From Promethearchaeota archaeon (GTDB taxonomy: Archaea > Asgardarchaeota > Lokiarchaeia > Sigyniarchaeales > SOKP01): DNA of 38,583 nucleotides. Below the pieces are notes generated by a model that saw only the letters and a program-made list of their open reading frames with translations, did not search any database and was not told the DNA's origin. Positions within the stretch are counted from its first letter, which is position 1. Every line of letters starts with the position of its first letter. A program made the position numbers and the translations under genes. Where the stretch lies: assembly GCA_013375475.1 (NCBI GenBank), contig JABXKD010000034.1, forward strand, positions 1 to 38,583. Reading direction: 5' to 3'. This document shows, one piece after another, positions 8,291-17,742 of this stretch.

Positions 8291-9496
8291 TCAGTAGTTA
8301 GAAAGCATTTCTAAAAACGCTTCCATTCGCGTCATAATTTGTCCTGGTGCGAAATTTCTTTCATCTACACAATCTACATCTAAATGGATCAGGGGAATTC
8401 CTATTTTTTGAAGAGCATCCTTAAATAATACTCTTGCACCTGCAGATTGACGACATCCCCAATGGGCAGGATTTATCGCACCATCAATTTTGTAGTCTTG
8501 TGCTAATCGCGTAATTACTTCGAGTCGTCTATCAGCCGGACCAACTAAGGGGTGAGTCATTATTCGATTAGCAAGGCTCCTTAAAGGCTCATTTTCATCC
8601 ATAGGTTCCCACCAAATGTGATTAAGTTCGTCAATTACAATTTTTGCGCCATAATTTTCTTCTAAAATTCTCAAAATATCAGTTTTAAACTGAATTCTAT
8701 TTTGGATCCACATTAATCGGTATTTTTCTTCTAGTAAACCACTAATGGTGTTATCGACTCGAGATTTGAATTCGTCTCTGTATAATTTTACGACTTCAAC
8801 GCCTTCTTCTGTTCCTAATAGCATTAAAATCATTATGAAATTTTTTAAGTCGTTTGAGTTTGCAGGGCTTGGGACATTCATACATAGATTGTTTAATTCT
8901 ATTAAGTAGTTTCTTGCTTCATTGTTGTATTTGATTGACTTTTTAAGCATATCGTAATCTAAATTACGACCAGTTTCGTTATCGATGTATTCAATCATCT
9001 GTTCGAACTGGTTTGTTAAATAATCAACAGATTTTGGAGTTACCTCAATTGGAATGTTTAAAATAAAGACTTCCTTATTAAAGATTTCTCCAATGCGTTT
9101 TAACGCTTTAACACCCCCATTACAGGGAATGCTTGCCCCAATGAGCACATCTGGTTCTGGTAGGAGTCCATCCATAGCAGCGCCTATTATTGTTCTATGG
9201 TAAGAGCAGCTATCTGTGGAAAAACCTTTACTCTCAGAAATGTCAAGATATTTGCTTGACATTCCTGTACTCGCGAGCATCGCTCCAAAAAATTCAACAA
9301 ACATACCAGAAACGCCCATAGAACTGAGAATTTCGTAAGGAACGAAAACAGTTGTCCAACCAATTGACCAATTATCGTCAAATATCCGCGATCCAATTCG
9401 TGCTACTTCATAAACAAATTTTCTACGCGCAGTAGTCTTTGCTTCAAGTTTAGCTTTTAGGCTTGCTTCTAGTTGTGTAAAGTATTTCTCTAACAT
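8291..9496 (-). CDS. 2-hydroxyacyl-CoA dehydratase/benzoyl-CoA reductase subunit (HgdB-like)
   Basis: A 401-residue subunit of the radical (R)-2-hydroxyacyl-CoA dehydratase family, which removes water from lactoyl-, 2-hydroxyglutaryl- or similar acyl-CoAs by ketyl-radical chemistry using [4Fe-4S] clusters. Likely cluster cysteines are C97 (STDSCSYHR), C125 (SIPCNGG) and C348 (HWGCRQS). The N-terminal GWTTVFVPYEILSSMG matches the family's CSYTPxEL segment but has Thr where many members have Cys. A GGTGG lies about 21 nt before the ATG, rather far for pairing. It is the second gene of an operon with the partner subunit upstream (34 nt apart). The activating ATPase (HgdC-like) is not in the window. 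A benzoyl-CoA-reductase-like role is the alternative. Confidence 0.85.
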   Translation of the reverse strand: MLEKYFTQLEASLKAKLEAKTTARRKFVYEVARIGSRIFDDNWSIGWTTVFVPYEILSSMGVSGMFVEFFGAMLASTGMSSKYLDISESKGFSTDSCSYHRTIIGAAMDGLLPEPDVLIGASIPCNGGVKALKRIGEIFNKEVFILNIPIEVTPKSVDYLTNQFEQMIEYIDNETGRNLDYDMLKKSIKYNNEARNYLIELNNLCMNVPSPANSNDLKNFIMILMLLGTEEGVEVVKLYRDEFKSRVDNTISGLLEEKYRLMWIQNRIQFKTDILRILEENYGAKIVIDELNHIWWEPMDENEPLRSLANRIMTHPLVGPADRRLEVITRLAQDYKIDGAINPAHWGCRQSAGARVLFKDALQKIGIPLIHLDVDCVDERNFAPGQIMTRMEAFLEMLSNY

Positions 9497-9529
9497 GTTA
9501 ATGGTTACTATTTTAATCCACCTTTTTTT

Positions 9530-10555
9530 TTAACTTTTAATAATTTCAGAAAAAGCTTCTATTCTTGTTCTAATTTGATTAATGTTCCCTAAACCCCCAT
9601 CGCTTTCAATAAATAACACATTTAAGTCCTTTTCATTCAACAAAGTTTTCAAAGTGGGGACATCATATAAACAAGTATCACAAAATTTTAATGAATGGTA
9701 AATAACTCCATCGACATCGAATTTTTTTGCTATATTATAAATTTTTTGTACTCTCTCCTTTATTTGCATCATTCGAGCACATGGAGTTCTATTTAAATAA
9801 GCTTCACTTAAGGATGCCATTAGATCGTGAGAATCTTTTATAACTAGATCGAAAAATTTGCTGCCAGTGCAGAGATCTTCGTAAACCACATTCAATCCAA
9901 TCTCTTCTAAAAACGAGATAAAGTCGATTTCGTGTAAAGGACTTCCGGATAAAAGTATTCGAGGGTTGCTATTTGTAGCCCCTTTTGTAGTTTGCAATTT
10001 TTTACTTTCTAAAATACCCTGGGTTTTATCGTTCCAGATTTTTGGTTCAGTTTTGAAGAAATCTGAAGTAAGCTCCATTAAATCTGTTCCTGATATCGAG
10101 GGCGGATTTTCTATTCTTAAAGAATTTAATTGGTTGTATATTAAACGAGATTCTTTAAAAACTTTAATAGCATTCTTTATGTCACTATCATTGATAGTGA
10201 TTGATGCGTGTTTTTCCAACGCAGTTTTAAGCTTATTAAACTCCTCCCTAAGATAGTTCGCTCCTATCGATAACTCTCCCATAGGAATGTCTAAAATATA
10301 TATAAATTTCGTAGGAACGTACCTTTTCCAAACATCGTGAAGGCGTCGCATGGCATCGCAAGAATTTACGAAGACTAATCCCTCAAGAAAGTCGTAGCCT
10401 CCATTAATCGCTACATCAATAGTAGATTTTACAAATTGACAAAAGTTTGGATGAATATACGAATCTGCGTTTTGAGGAGGTTCAGAATGACCAATGATGC
10501 GATAAGGAAGGAATCCCGCAGCATAAATTAGCTCTAAAGGGGTATAACTACACAT
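9530..10555 (-). CDS. 2-hydroxyacyl-CoA dehydratase subunit; true start probably further upstream
   Basis: A 341-residue partner subunit from ATG 10555, with CSYTPLELIYAAG at the very start, a Cys at 39 (HPNFCQF), C66 in VNSCDAMRRLHDVW and a CDTC pair near residue 288, all typical of the family. Homologues, including the neighbouring subunit, carry some 20-45 residues before this point. The frame here stays open to a stop at 10631-10633 and encodes FKEFEDII and DKKYIGW, which look like the missing N-terminus, yet it has no ATG, GTG or TTG. An AAGGAG at 10598-10603 precedes an in-frame ATT at 10588. So either a rare start codon is used or an indel hides the real ATG (one lies at 10634 in another frame). 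The function call is solid; the start is not. Confidence 0.8.
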   Translation of the reverse strand: MCSYTPLELIYAAGFLPYRIIGHSEPPQNADSYIHPNFCQFVKSTIDVAINGGYDFLEGLVFVNSCDAMRRLHDVWKRYVPTKFIYILDIPMGELSIGANYLREEFNKLKTALEKHASITINDSDIKNAIKVFKESRLIYNQLNSLRIENPPSISGTDLMELTSDFFKTEPKIWNDKTQGILESKKLQTTKGATNSNPRILLSGSPLHEIDFISFLEEIGLNVVYEDLCTGSKFFDLVIKDSHDLMASLSEAYLNRTPCARMMQIKERVQKIYNIAKKFDVDGVIYHSLKFCDTCLYDVPTLKTLLNEKDLNVLFIESDGGLGNINQIRTRIEAFSEIIKS

Positions 10556-10717
10556 CCACCCAATATATTTCTTATCCGTTGTTATAATATCTTCAAACTC
10601 CTTGAATCCTATCTTGAGAAATATATAAAATCATTATCTGAAATGTATCTGAAATTTTAAATTTTCATTTCTATTATGAAAATCATGATTTTTTTCTAAG
10701 TATTTTTAAAAAAATAC

Positions 10718-10731
10718 CGAATTTTTATAAA
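10718..10731 (+). promoter_or_regulatory. TATA box for the large coiled-coil gene
   Basis: TTTATAAAC at 10723-10731, preceded by CCGAAT as a possible BRE. It would leave a leader of about 80 nt before the TTG at 10838. A second AT-rich box near 10799-10810 is an alternative closer to the start. The whole 282-bp divergent spacer holds no other gene that I can see. Confidence 0.45.
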
Positions 10732-10837
10732 CACTATAAATTCTTCTATCGGTTTTAATCGCTAAAAAGAAATCAATAGTAAAAAAATATATTCTAAAAT
10801 TTTTATTATATTAGAAAAGAAGTTTGGGATTTTTTAG

Positions 10838-13800
10838 TTGACAAACGTAGAAAACAAGACGGCATATCCATACATTACGGAATTTAAAAAAGAGCCATTT
10901 AGATCTTTTGTTCTGACAAAAAGAAAGGATATTGGAAACTTTTATTTAAGTAGTTACGAGAGAGTTTTGGAGGTATATCAACTCTATAATGAGGGCTTAC
11001 TTAATGAAGCTTCTTTAAATTTGGAAAACATTTATTGGTTTCTTTTGCTTAGGAAATATATCAAACAAAAAACAGATGTCTTCCGTGAAGAATTTTTAAA
11101 TTTCATAAAAAAATGCGAAGTTGAGATTATCGAAAAAGATCAATTAGGTTTTAAATCATCTCCACACTCTTCAAAATCACCCGATATTTGGGTTTTATAC
11201 TACGCGTTAGCTAGCTTAGAGCTGCTGGGTATTTTAAACGAGTATCTTTCCTCTAAGGGACAGGATGTATTAGTTCGACAAATAAAAAATTTCATTTATG
11301 CGCATAAGAGAAATAATGGATTTTTGCACTGCCTTGATAAAAGTTGTGAGGAATGTAATAATGGTCCTGTAGCAAAAACTTTTTATTATGTAACAGAAAG
11401 TCTTCTACTTCTCGGTATCGATGTAAGAGTATTCAAGGAGCAGTTTCGTTCGTATTTAAAAGAGAGGAAAAAGGATTCCTCGATATTGTTCAAGCTTTTA
11501 AGCCTTAAATTCTTTGATTTAGATTCAGATGTAAGGGATAAAGAAATACAATATTTCTATCAATTTCAAAAAGAGAGCGGTGGTTTTAGTTTTATATTCG
11601 AAGATGAAGATGTTGATACAACCTTTTGGGTTGTCAATATTCTCCACATTTATTCTTGGTTAATTGATTATAATCCTGCGAGGATTTATTCTTTTATCAC
11701 AAAAAAACTGGATGATATTTTTAGAGAAACTTCAAGCTGGAATCTAATAATTCTAAGAGAAGTAACTCAATTAGTGGTATTACTCTCTATAATTTGGAAC
11801 CGATTTATTGAAGAAATCGAGAGAGTCGTATTTAAGCATTTAGAAGCGAATAATTTCATCGACTTAAACCAAATTAAAAATACATTTGGATTAAAACATG
11901 GTTTAGAGGAAATAGTATTGTATATCAATTTAAATTACACATTTACTTTAAAAAAAGTTGATAATACATTAGAATTCAACCAATATATTCAAAATTTAAG
12001 TCAAGGTAAAAGAGCTATTATTGAAGAAATTTATGAACAATTAAATGATAATAGCGTAATATCGCTCTCTGATATTTTCAAGAAATATAGAGGTTCAAAT
12101 GGAGAACAAATTTTAAGATTAAGAGAAGACATTTTTCCAATAATTCAAGATTTGATAAGTAATCATTTTTTTGAAGGGGAAATTAGAGCTAAAAAAGCGT
12201 TTTTATTTAAAACTAAATATTATTTTTGTTTGGATTACCTATTCAAAAAGATTCTTATCGTTGATAATGAAATTAATACAGAAAGGTTATACGAAGAAAA
12301 ATCAAAGTTAAAGGAAATTAGGAACGATATTTACAACATGACATTAAAACTAAAAAATACTATTCCACAAATTAGAGAAGAGATTGAATCGTATCTTTTA
12401 ATAGACGAAATTGATTTTGCTAAAGAAAGGTTAAAATTTGTGTTGCGAAATTCATTAATGGAAGCTGATTTCTTAAACGAAAATATCGAATCCTCATTTA
12501 ATCAAGAATTAATCTACATTAACCTACAAGCAACCCTTGGCGCTGAAATATCTCAGTGGAATAAATCATATTCTCTACTACAAAACGGATTGAAGGAATT
12601 AAATAATTATCTCCAAGAAAGAATCCAAGAAAAGGAAAGCTTAAAAAAATACAGTATTGTATTAGATGAACTGGATTCTAAGATTTACGATATTCAAGAT
12701 CAAATTAACCGTGAAGTAGATTCTTTTAAGAATTACTTAGTAGAATTAATGGATAAGGGTTATAACGAGGAAAAGTTTGATCTTATTATTCAAGCGTTTA
12801 ATAGAATATCTCAAAGTGTTAGTAAATATGATAAGGCTATTTACAAAATATCACACCAAATTACAACAAAAGAGAAGAAAATAGCTAAAAACCACAAGAA
12901 AATAATCTATAAATGGATTGATTTCAAAGAAAAATTTGATTCCACATTTGCTGAATATACTAATGGATTTCAATTTTTTAACGAACTAAACAATAACATC
13001 GGAAATGTCAAAGATATTGTACAGAGTGGAATATTAACAATAAAAGACAATGCGAAAAACCAAGTAACTAATAATCAGTATCAAGACGCTTTTAATACCA
13101 TCAAAATGGAATCTGAAATTTTGCTAAAAAAGGAAAATGAGGAAATTCATAAATTAAAGCAATTAGTAAAGAAAAATACTAGTTTTAAGCAAAAACTTTT
13201 TCCTCTTTATAAGTACCTCGATGAGAAACTAGATAGCTTAGAAGAGAACATCATTGAACTTATAGCTGACCAAGTTCAAATTCTGAAAGAAAAAGTTATT
13301 GAAGAGAGAAAACGAGCCAAAGTTGAAGATTTTGACAATTTTGTTTCGAATACAATCCAATTTTTCAAAGATAAATTGGAAAAATACAAATTCAGTGTCG
13401 ATCAAAATAGAGTAAACAAAATTCCGGATGTTATCGGTGGTTTTGACACAATAGTTTTAGAATTTAATGATTATAACAAACAATTTTCTAAAAAAATTAG
13501 TAATCTAAACGGAACTGTCGTTAATCCTGACGAAAATTCAATTAAAATAATTCAATGGGAGAAATTTGATGAATTTTTAACCAAAGAGGTAAATAATCTA
13601 AAGGATGAATATGTAAACAAAATCATTTCTAACGAAATTTATCTTATGAGTGAGGAAGAAAATACAGATAAAATTGACATTAAGAAACTTGCTGATAAAT
13701 TAAAACTTAAGTGTAAAACAATAATTCCAAGAATCAAAGATTTAATAGAAGTTTCAAAATTACAGGGAGAATTACTTGAAGATAAAAAAGAGCTTATTGT

Positions 13801-15250
13801 TCATACTGAAGCATATCATAAGAACAAAGAATTAAAAAATTTCACGGAAAATAGAATTTTAAAACAAACTCAAGAAAGAATAGGGCATTTATTAGCACTT
13901 TACGATTCTTGTATAAAAAATAAAACATTAGGAGTTAACTCATTAGAAATTCAGAATAGAATTAAAGATTTGAGCGACTTTAAGGAATCTATTAATAATA
14001 AATTTAATTCGAAGATTAAAGAATTAAATGTGGACGAAAAAAGAATAGAGATAATGGAGTTAATCAATAATATCAACGCAATTATTAACAACAACGAATT
14101 AGCAATAGAAAAAATAGAAGAAAATTTAGCTTTGTTTAAGGATTTAGAATCTTTCATAGGGAACGAGTATAGTGCTTTAAAAATAGATATAGAACACTTG
14201 TTTGTTAAGGCTGCCGAAGATATTGAGAAAATCGAGCTTCACGGGAAAATGAAAGAAATCCTCGATAGTAAAAAAGAGAAAGTCGATCTAAAGTTAAAGC
14301 AGGCGGATGTTAAAATCGAGGAGAAGTTGAAAAATGTAATTACTAAAACTTATGAATCAAAAAAATTTGAAGCCGAAGCAAGAGAGTATTATTTCGAGAA
14401 GAAAAACGAAATCAAAAAATTAGTGCAAGAAAAAGTAGTCACTATTGAAGAGACCATTAATTCATTAAAACTTGAAACTGATCGTGGAAAATTACTAGCT
14501 ATGATTAACAAAAATACAATTCATCTAAGTCAATTATTAGGTACTCTTCAAGCGCGAGTTGAGGACTATATTGAAACAGAGCAATTTAAAAGAGCGTATC
14601 TACAAGTAAATAAAAAAAATAAATATATCGAGCAAGAAATTAGAAATTCAAATAGAAGAATTAAAGATATATTTAAGGCATTTAATAGAAATTCTAATGA
14701 TTTTGAAACTAAAAATAAACATATTATCAACGATTTTGACCGTTTTATCAAAGAGTTCAGCGATTTATTGCAGGAAAAAATTAAAAGCTTAGAAGAATTA
14801 ATAGTTAAATCGTACGTAGAAATGGCAATAAAAGCTGTAGCAAACGAATTTCTAACTCTGAGCTTTTTACAAAACGAATTAAAAATGAAAAAGCCACTGA
14901 TTCAGACGCATCTTATCTCTCTTATTAGTGCTGGTAAGTTAACTGGTAAATATGATCCTCAGATCGGGTTATATTACGAAAATTTGGAGGTATTAAAATC
15001 ACTTGATGAGAATGAATTAGAAGTAATTAAAAAAATGAATTTTCGAGTGTACCTGTTTATGAGACGTTTGAAAAACCTCGCAAACCAATACGGGTCAGTA
15101 ATCGCTTTCTTTGCCTCAATTATTACAATCTCTTATTACTTATTTAGAATTAGTGGAGAAAATCCATTAACAATTATGATTCCAATCGTTCTAACATTAG
15201 TGGTACTTGCATACCTTCTTTTCAAGAAGAAAAAAGATGATAAAATTTGA
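10838..15250 (+). CDS. Giant coiled-coil membrane-anchored protein with three winged-helix modules
   Basis: A 1470-residue protein; TTG 10838 follows an in-frame stop, so no earlier start exists. Residues about 1-340 are an all-helical region with repeated aromatic/Gly turns (HKRNNGFLHC, KESGGFSF) like an alpha/alpha toroid, plus a Cys cluster CLDKSCEEC. Three similar winged-helix units follow, each ending in a helix plus an L-x-G-[EK] wing: about 404-458 (IIQDLISNHFFEGEI), 944-989 (RIKDLIEVSKLQGEL) and 1326-1381 (HLISLISAGKLTGKYD). The style resembles PCI-type winged helices of proteasome lid, COP9 and eIF3 subunits, or UFL1. Long charged coiled coils fill about 460-940 and 1000-1320. Two hydrophobic helices (about 1421-1438 and 1444-1464) and a KKKKDDKI tail anchor it with the bulk in the cytoplasm. 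No ATPase motif is present. Function unknown. Confidence 0.8.
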   Translation: MTNVENKTAYPYITEFKKEPFRSFVLTKRKDIGNFYLSSYERVLEVYQLYNEGLLNEASLNLENIYWFLLLRKYIKQKTDVFREEFLNFIKKCEVEIIEKDQLGFKSSPHSSKSPDIWVLYYALASLELLGILNEYLSSKGQDVLVRQIKNFIYAHKRNNGFLHCLDKSCEECNNGPVAKTFYYVTESLLLLGIDVRVFKEQFRSYLKERKKDSSILFKLLSLKFFDLDSDVRDKEIQYFYQFQKESGGFSFIFEDEDVDTTFWVVNILHIYSWLIDYNPARIYSFITKKLDDIFRETSSWNLIILREVTQLVVLLSIIWNRFIEEIERVVFKHLEANNFIDLNQIKNTFGLKHGLEEIVLYINLNYTFTLKKVDNTLEFNQYIQNLSQGKRAIIEEIYEQLNDNSVISLSDIFKKYRGSNGEQILRLREDIFPIIQDLISNHFFEGEIRAKKAFLFKTKYYFCLDYLFKKILIVDNEINTERLYEEKSKLKEIRNDIYNMTLKLKNTIPQIREEIESYLLIDEIDFAKERLKFVLRNSLMEADFLNENIESSFNQELIYINLQATLGAEISQWNKSYSLLQNGLKELNNYLQERIQEKESLKKYSIVLDELDSKIYDIQDQINREVDSFKNYLVELMDKGYNEEKFDLIIQAFNRISQSVSKYDKAIYKISHQITTKEKKIAKNHKKIIYKWIDFKEKFDSTFAEYTNGFQFFNELNNNIGNVKDIVQSGILTIKDNAKNQVTNNQYQDAFNTIKMESEILLKKENEEIHKLKQLVKKNTSFKQKLFPLYKYLDEKLDSLEENIIELIADQVQILKEKVIEERKRAKVEDFDNFVSNTIQFFKDKLEKYKFSVDQNRVNKIPDVIGGFDTIVLEFNDYNKQFSKKISNLNGTVVNPDENSIKIIQWEKFDEFLTKEVNNLKDEYVNKIISNEIYLMSEEENTDKIDIKKLADKLKLKCKTIIPRIKDLIEVSKLQGELLEDKKELIVHTEAYHKNKELKNFTENRILKQTQERIGHLLALYDSCIKNKTLGVNSLEIQNRIKDLSDFKESINNKFNSKIKELNVDEKRIEIMELINNINAIINNNELAIEKIEENLALFKDLESFIGNEYSALKIDIEHLFVKAAEDIEKIELHGKMKEILDSKKEKVDLKLKQADVKIEEKLKNVITKTYESKKFEAEAREYYFEKKNEIKKLVQEKVVTIEETINSLKLETDRGKLLAMINKNTIHLSQLLGTLQARVEDYIETEQFKRAYLQVNKKNKYIEQEIRNSNRRIKDIFKAFNRNSNDFETKNKHIINDFDRFIKEFSDLLQEKIKSLEELIVKSYVEMAIKAVANEFLTLSFLQNELKMKKPLIQTHLISLISAGKLTGKYDPQIGLYYENLEVLKSLDENELEVIKKMNFRVYLFMRRLKNLANQYGSVIAFFASIITISYYLFRISGENPLTIMIPIVLTLVVLAYLLFKKKKDDKI

Positions 15251-15270
15251 TTATAAATTAATATATTAAC

Positions 15271-17433
15271 TCAGTCGTAACCCATTACAAAGTGTACTTC
15301 GTCTGCAACCTTCTTTAAATAACCTAAACGGCAAGCTTGGTTAAAATGGGTATAATATTTCTTTTCAATTATCTCTTCTTCTTCAGCAAATTCTTTAAAT
15401 TCTGAAAGAGGCATTTTTCCATTTTCGCTATAAGTTTCAGCAATTTTAATTAACGTTTTTACATTTTTATTTAAATACATTTTTCTTTCTGTCATTTTCT
15501 TATTTTTCTCTTTTTGATTACCTTTTAATTTTAATATAGACCTTTTTAGATTCGCTTCGTCCAATCTTAAAACATCAGAATAAAAAGTTACTCCTGAATC
15601 TTTGAACAATTGGAACTCTTTACTCTGGACAAAATTATCCAGTTCAGAGATTATTTCCTCAATAGAACGATCTGCAAGCAATTCCTTTTCTCTCTCACGC
15701 CTTTCATGGTAGTTTTTAATTAAATCCAATTCTGAAACTACCGTTTGTTCTTTTTTAAAACAAATCTCTTCTCGATCTGCAATTTTACAAAGATCTAATT
15801 CCTTAGTATGGGACAAAACCCAATGCATAGCAGATTCTTTTCTATCGGCAGCTTTATAAAAGGGAACATCAATAGTTTCTCGAGCTACGAGTAAATAACA
15901 TCGACCTGGACTGTGTCTTCCTGTTCTTCCGCGTCTTTGAATTAATCTTATCTCAGAAGGTACAGGTTCGTAGAAGATTATTGCGTCAACATTGGGAATG
16001 TCAAGCCCTTCTTCTGCAACACTTGTAGCAATTAGAACATCTATTGCGCCTTCTTTAAATTGTGTTATTATTTCTATTTGGTGATCTTGTGAAAATCCTA
16101 AATCGTTAATTTTGCTAGCCTGACCTATGAATTTTTCTACATTTAATTGAGTTCCAAAGTGATCTTTAAATTTATCCTTCAATAATTCTGCCATTTCTCG
16201 GTATTGAGTAAAAACAATAATTTTAGTGCTTAAATGGTTTTCTAATTCTTCTGATACAATAGAAAATAACTTTTCAATTTTAGGATGAGCGTAATCATCG
16301 ATTTTATTCTGAAGGAAATTATTCTTGATAAATTTAAAGTGCTCTGAGTTAACAATTCTTTTAGCAGAAAGTATTTCTTGGCCAGATTTATACTCTAATT
16401 TTTCTAAAAATGTTAGAAATAGGGTTACGTTCTGAGATTCTAATAAATCTTTTCCGTGAAGCAAAGAGATAAAGCTAGAACAAAATGAGTATATCGATTG
16501 GATATTTAACGACCCTTCATTTACGACATCAATAATCCGAGGTGATTGAAAATAAAGTGCGCTTTGATACTCTTCTTCAGATAACTCTGGTAAATAACCA
16601 TTTTCATATTTTAGAGAGAGAGTTAGATCTCGCGAAATTCCCAAGAAATCCGATTTAGAATAATATCGCTTGCTCGGAGGAATTAATTTTTTCTCAATAA
16701 AATATTGAATTAGTTTCTCAAATAAAGTATACCAAATGGCACTTAACTCAATTACTTTAATGGGTAAATCGACAAACTCTAAATAAGTATCAATATCGTA
16801 TATATATTGTTGTACGTCTTTATCTTCGTAGGTTTTGAACAAAACATTCTCGATGTATAAATTGTTACATAATTGCTGGATGCGAAGATAACTTTTTCCA
16901 GGTGAAGCGGTTAATCCTAAAATGAGAGGATCTTGGCAAGTGTTAATATATTCTGAAGATATAAAACAATACGCATAATTTCCCCTTGTTCTGTGCGCTT
17001 CGTCGAATATTATTAGGGAAACACGCTTTAAATCGTATCTACCTCTTTCAATATCGTTTTTAATAACTTGAGGCGTAGAGACGATTATTTTGGAGTTTTT
17101 AAAGTGAAATATTCTTTTCTCAGGAGATACTTTACCCGTAAAGGAAATAATTGAATCGGAGTTGATATTTAAAAATTCCTCACAGGACGCTTTATGCTGA
17201 GAAACTAAAGGGCGGGTCGGGGCAAGAATAATAATCTTGGATTCTGGATATTTTTCCAAAGTTTTACCTATGAGTAAAACCCCTATAATTGTTTTTCCTA
17301 AGCCAGTTGGTAAAACTATTAAAGAATTTATTCCTTTACATTTGTTAATAATATTTTTTTGGTATTGTCGATAAAATACTCTGTTCTTTTTCAAAAAAGG
17401 TTCGTTAAAATATCCAGAAACTTCACTAACCAT
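15271..17433 (-). CDS. Hef/FANCM-like superfamily 2 DNA helicase, no nuclease domain
   Basis: A 720-residue helicase. Motif I is LPTGLGKT (42-48), Ia is APTRPLVSQH, motif II is IIFDEAH (D144), and motif III is LGLTASPG. The C-terminal RecA domain shows IIVFTQYREMAELL, ATSVAEEGLDIPNVD and QRRGRTGRHSPG, which is very close to archaeal Hef and eukaryotic FANCM, helicases that remodel stalled replication forks. The helical insert between the RecA halves fits that family. Full-length Hef carries an XPF/ERCC4 nuclease at the C-terminus. Here the last 150 residues are charged helices with no ERKxxD motif, so the protein is a helicase-only form. It converges on the coiled-coil gene, 20 bp apart, with no sign of a shared operon. 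Confidence 0.88.
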   Translation of the reverse strand: MVSEVSGYFNEPFLKKNRVFYRQYQKNIINKCKGINSLIVLPTGLGKTIIGVLLIGKTLEKYPESKIIILAPTRPLVSQHKASCEEFLNINSDSIISFTGKVSPEKRIFHFKNSKIIVSTPQVIKNDIERGRYDLKRVSLIIFDEAHRTRGNYAYCFISSEYINTCQDPLILGLTASPGKSYLRIQQLCNNLYIENVLFKTYEDKDVQQYIYDIDTYLEFVDLPIKVIELSAIWYTLFEKLIQYFIEKKLIPPSKRYYSKSDFLGISRDLTLSLKYENGYLPELSEEEYQSALYFQSPRIIDVVNEGSLNIQSIYSFCSSFISLLHGKDLLESQNVTLFLTFLEKLEYKSGQEILSAKRIVNSEHFKFIKNNFLQNKIDDYAHPKIEKLFSIVSEELENHLSTKIIVFTQYREMAELLKDKFKDHFGTQLNVEKFIGQASKINDLGFSQDHQIEIITQFKEGAIDVLIATSVAEEGLDIPNVDAIIFYEPVPSEIRLIQRRGRTGRHSPGRCYLLVARETIDVPFYKAADRKESAMHWVLSHTKELDLCKIADREEICFKKEQTVVSELDLIKNYHERREREKELLADRSIEEIISELDNFVQSKEFQLFKDSGVTFYSDVLRLDEANLKRSILKLKGNQKEKNKKMTERKMYLNKNVKTLIKIAETYSENGKMPLSEFKEFAEEEEIIEKKYYTHFNQACRLGYLKKVADEVHFVMGYD

Positions 17434-17662
17434 GTTACAAAATAATTGAAGTGGTTTGTTTTTAATTCAGAGGGGGCTAAGATTTTTGTAATCTTGAACT
17501 TACTGTATTATCTAAGGATTCAATGTTATGATTCATAATAAATTGGTTTTTATTGTTATTTCCCTTTTAATATATAATTTGATGAGAAGTAAGAGCTATA
17601 TTGATCAAACAAAGACTATGTAGATTCAACAAGTTTAAATATTATAATGACTTAAAACCATT
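17434..17662. other. Intergenic region, nothing coding seen
   Basis: Together with the leader that follows, this forms the 340-bp gap between the divergent helicase and radical SAM genes. I find no open frame worth calling. A small AAGATT-TTTGT-AATCTT hairpin lies near 17480-17496, and AT runs that could serve as promoters occur on both sides. Confidence 0.5.
17634..17642 (+). promoter_or_regulatory. TATA-like box of the radical SAM gene
   Basis: TTTAAATAT at 17634-17642 is a plausible TATA box. Its expected start of transcription (about 25 nt on) falls at about 17660-17668, where the structured leader begins. Confidence 0.45.
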
Positions 17663-17742
17663 AACTAACTGAATTTCAGCTTAACCTCCTCTTCCAAGTT
17701 AGTTTGTATCAAGTATGGTTCGTTTTAAATACGGTTAAGCTG
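17663..17742 (+). promoter_or_regulatory. Structured 5' leader with interleaved inverted repeats (possible pseudoknot)
   Basis: Two perfect inverted repeats interleave. AACTAACT (17663-17670) pairs with AGTTAGTT (17697-17704), and CAGCTTAACC (17677-17686) pairs with GGTTAAGCTG (17733-17742). The order a-b-a'-b' is that of an H-type pseudoknot, or of two mutually exclusive hairpins. The element ends 31 nt before the ATG of the radical SAM gene and begins about where transcription should start. It is not a riboswitch class I recognise. Confidence 0.4.

Noticed and set aside
9966..10256. A 96-codon plus-strand frame inside the dehydratase gene
   Set aside because: It lies wholly within a conserved gene on the other strand and has no recognisable protein features.
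10838..15250. SMC- or Rad50-like ATPase suggested by length and coiled coils
   Set aside because: No Walker A, signature or Walker B motif is present, and the C-terminus is a membrane anchor.
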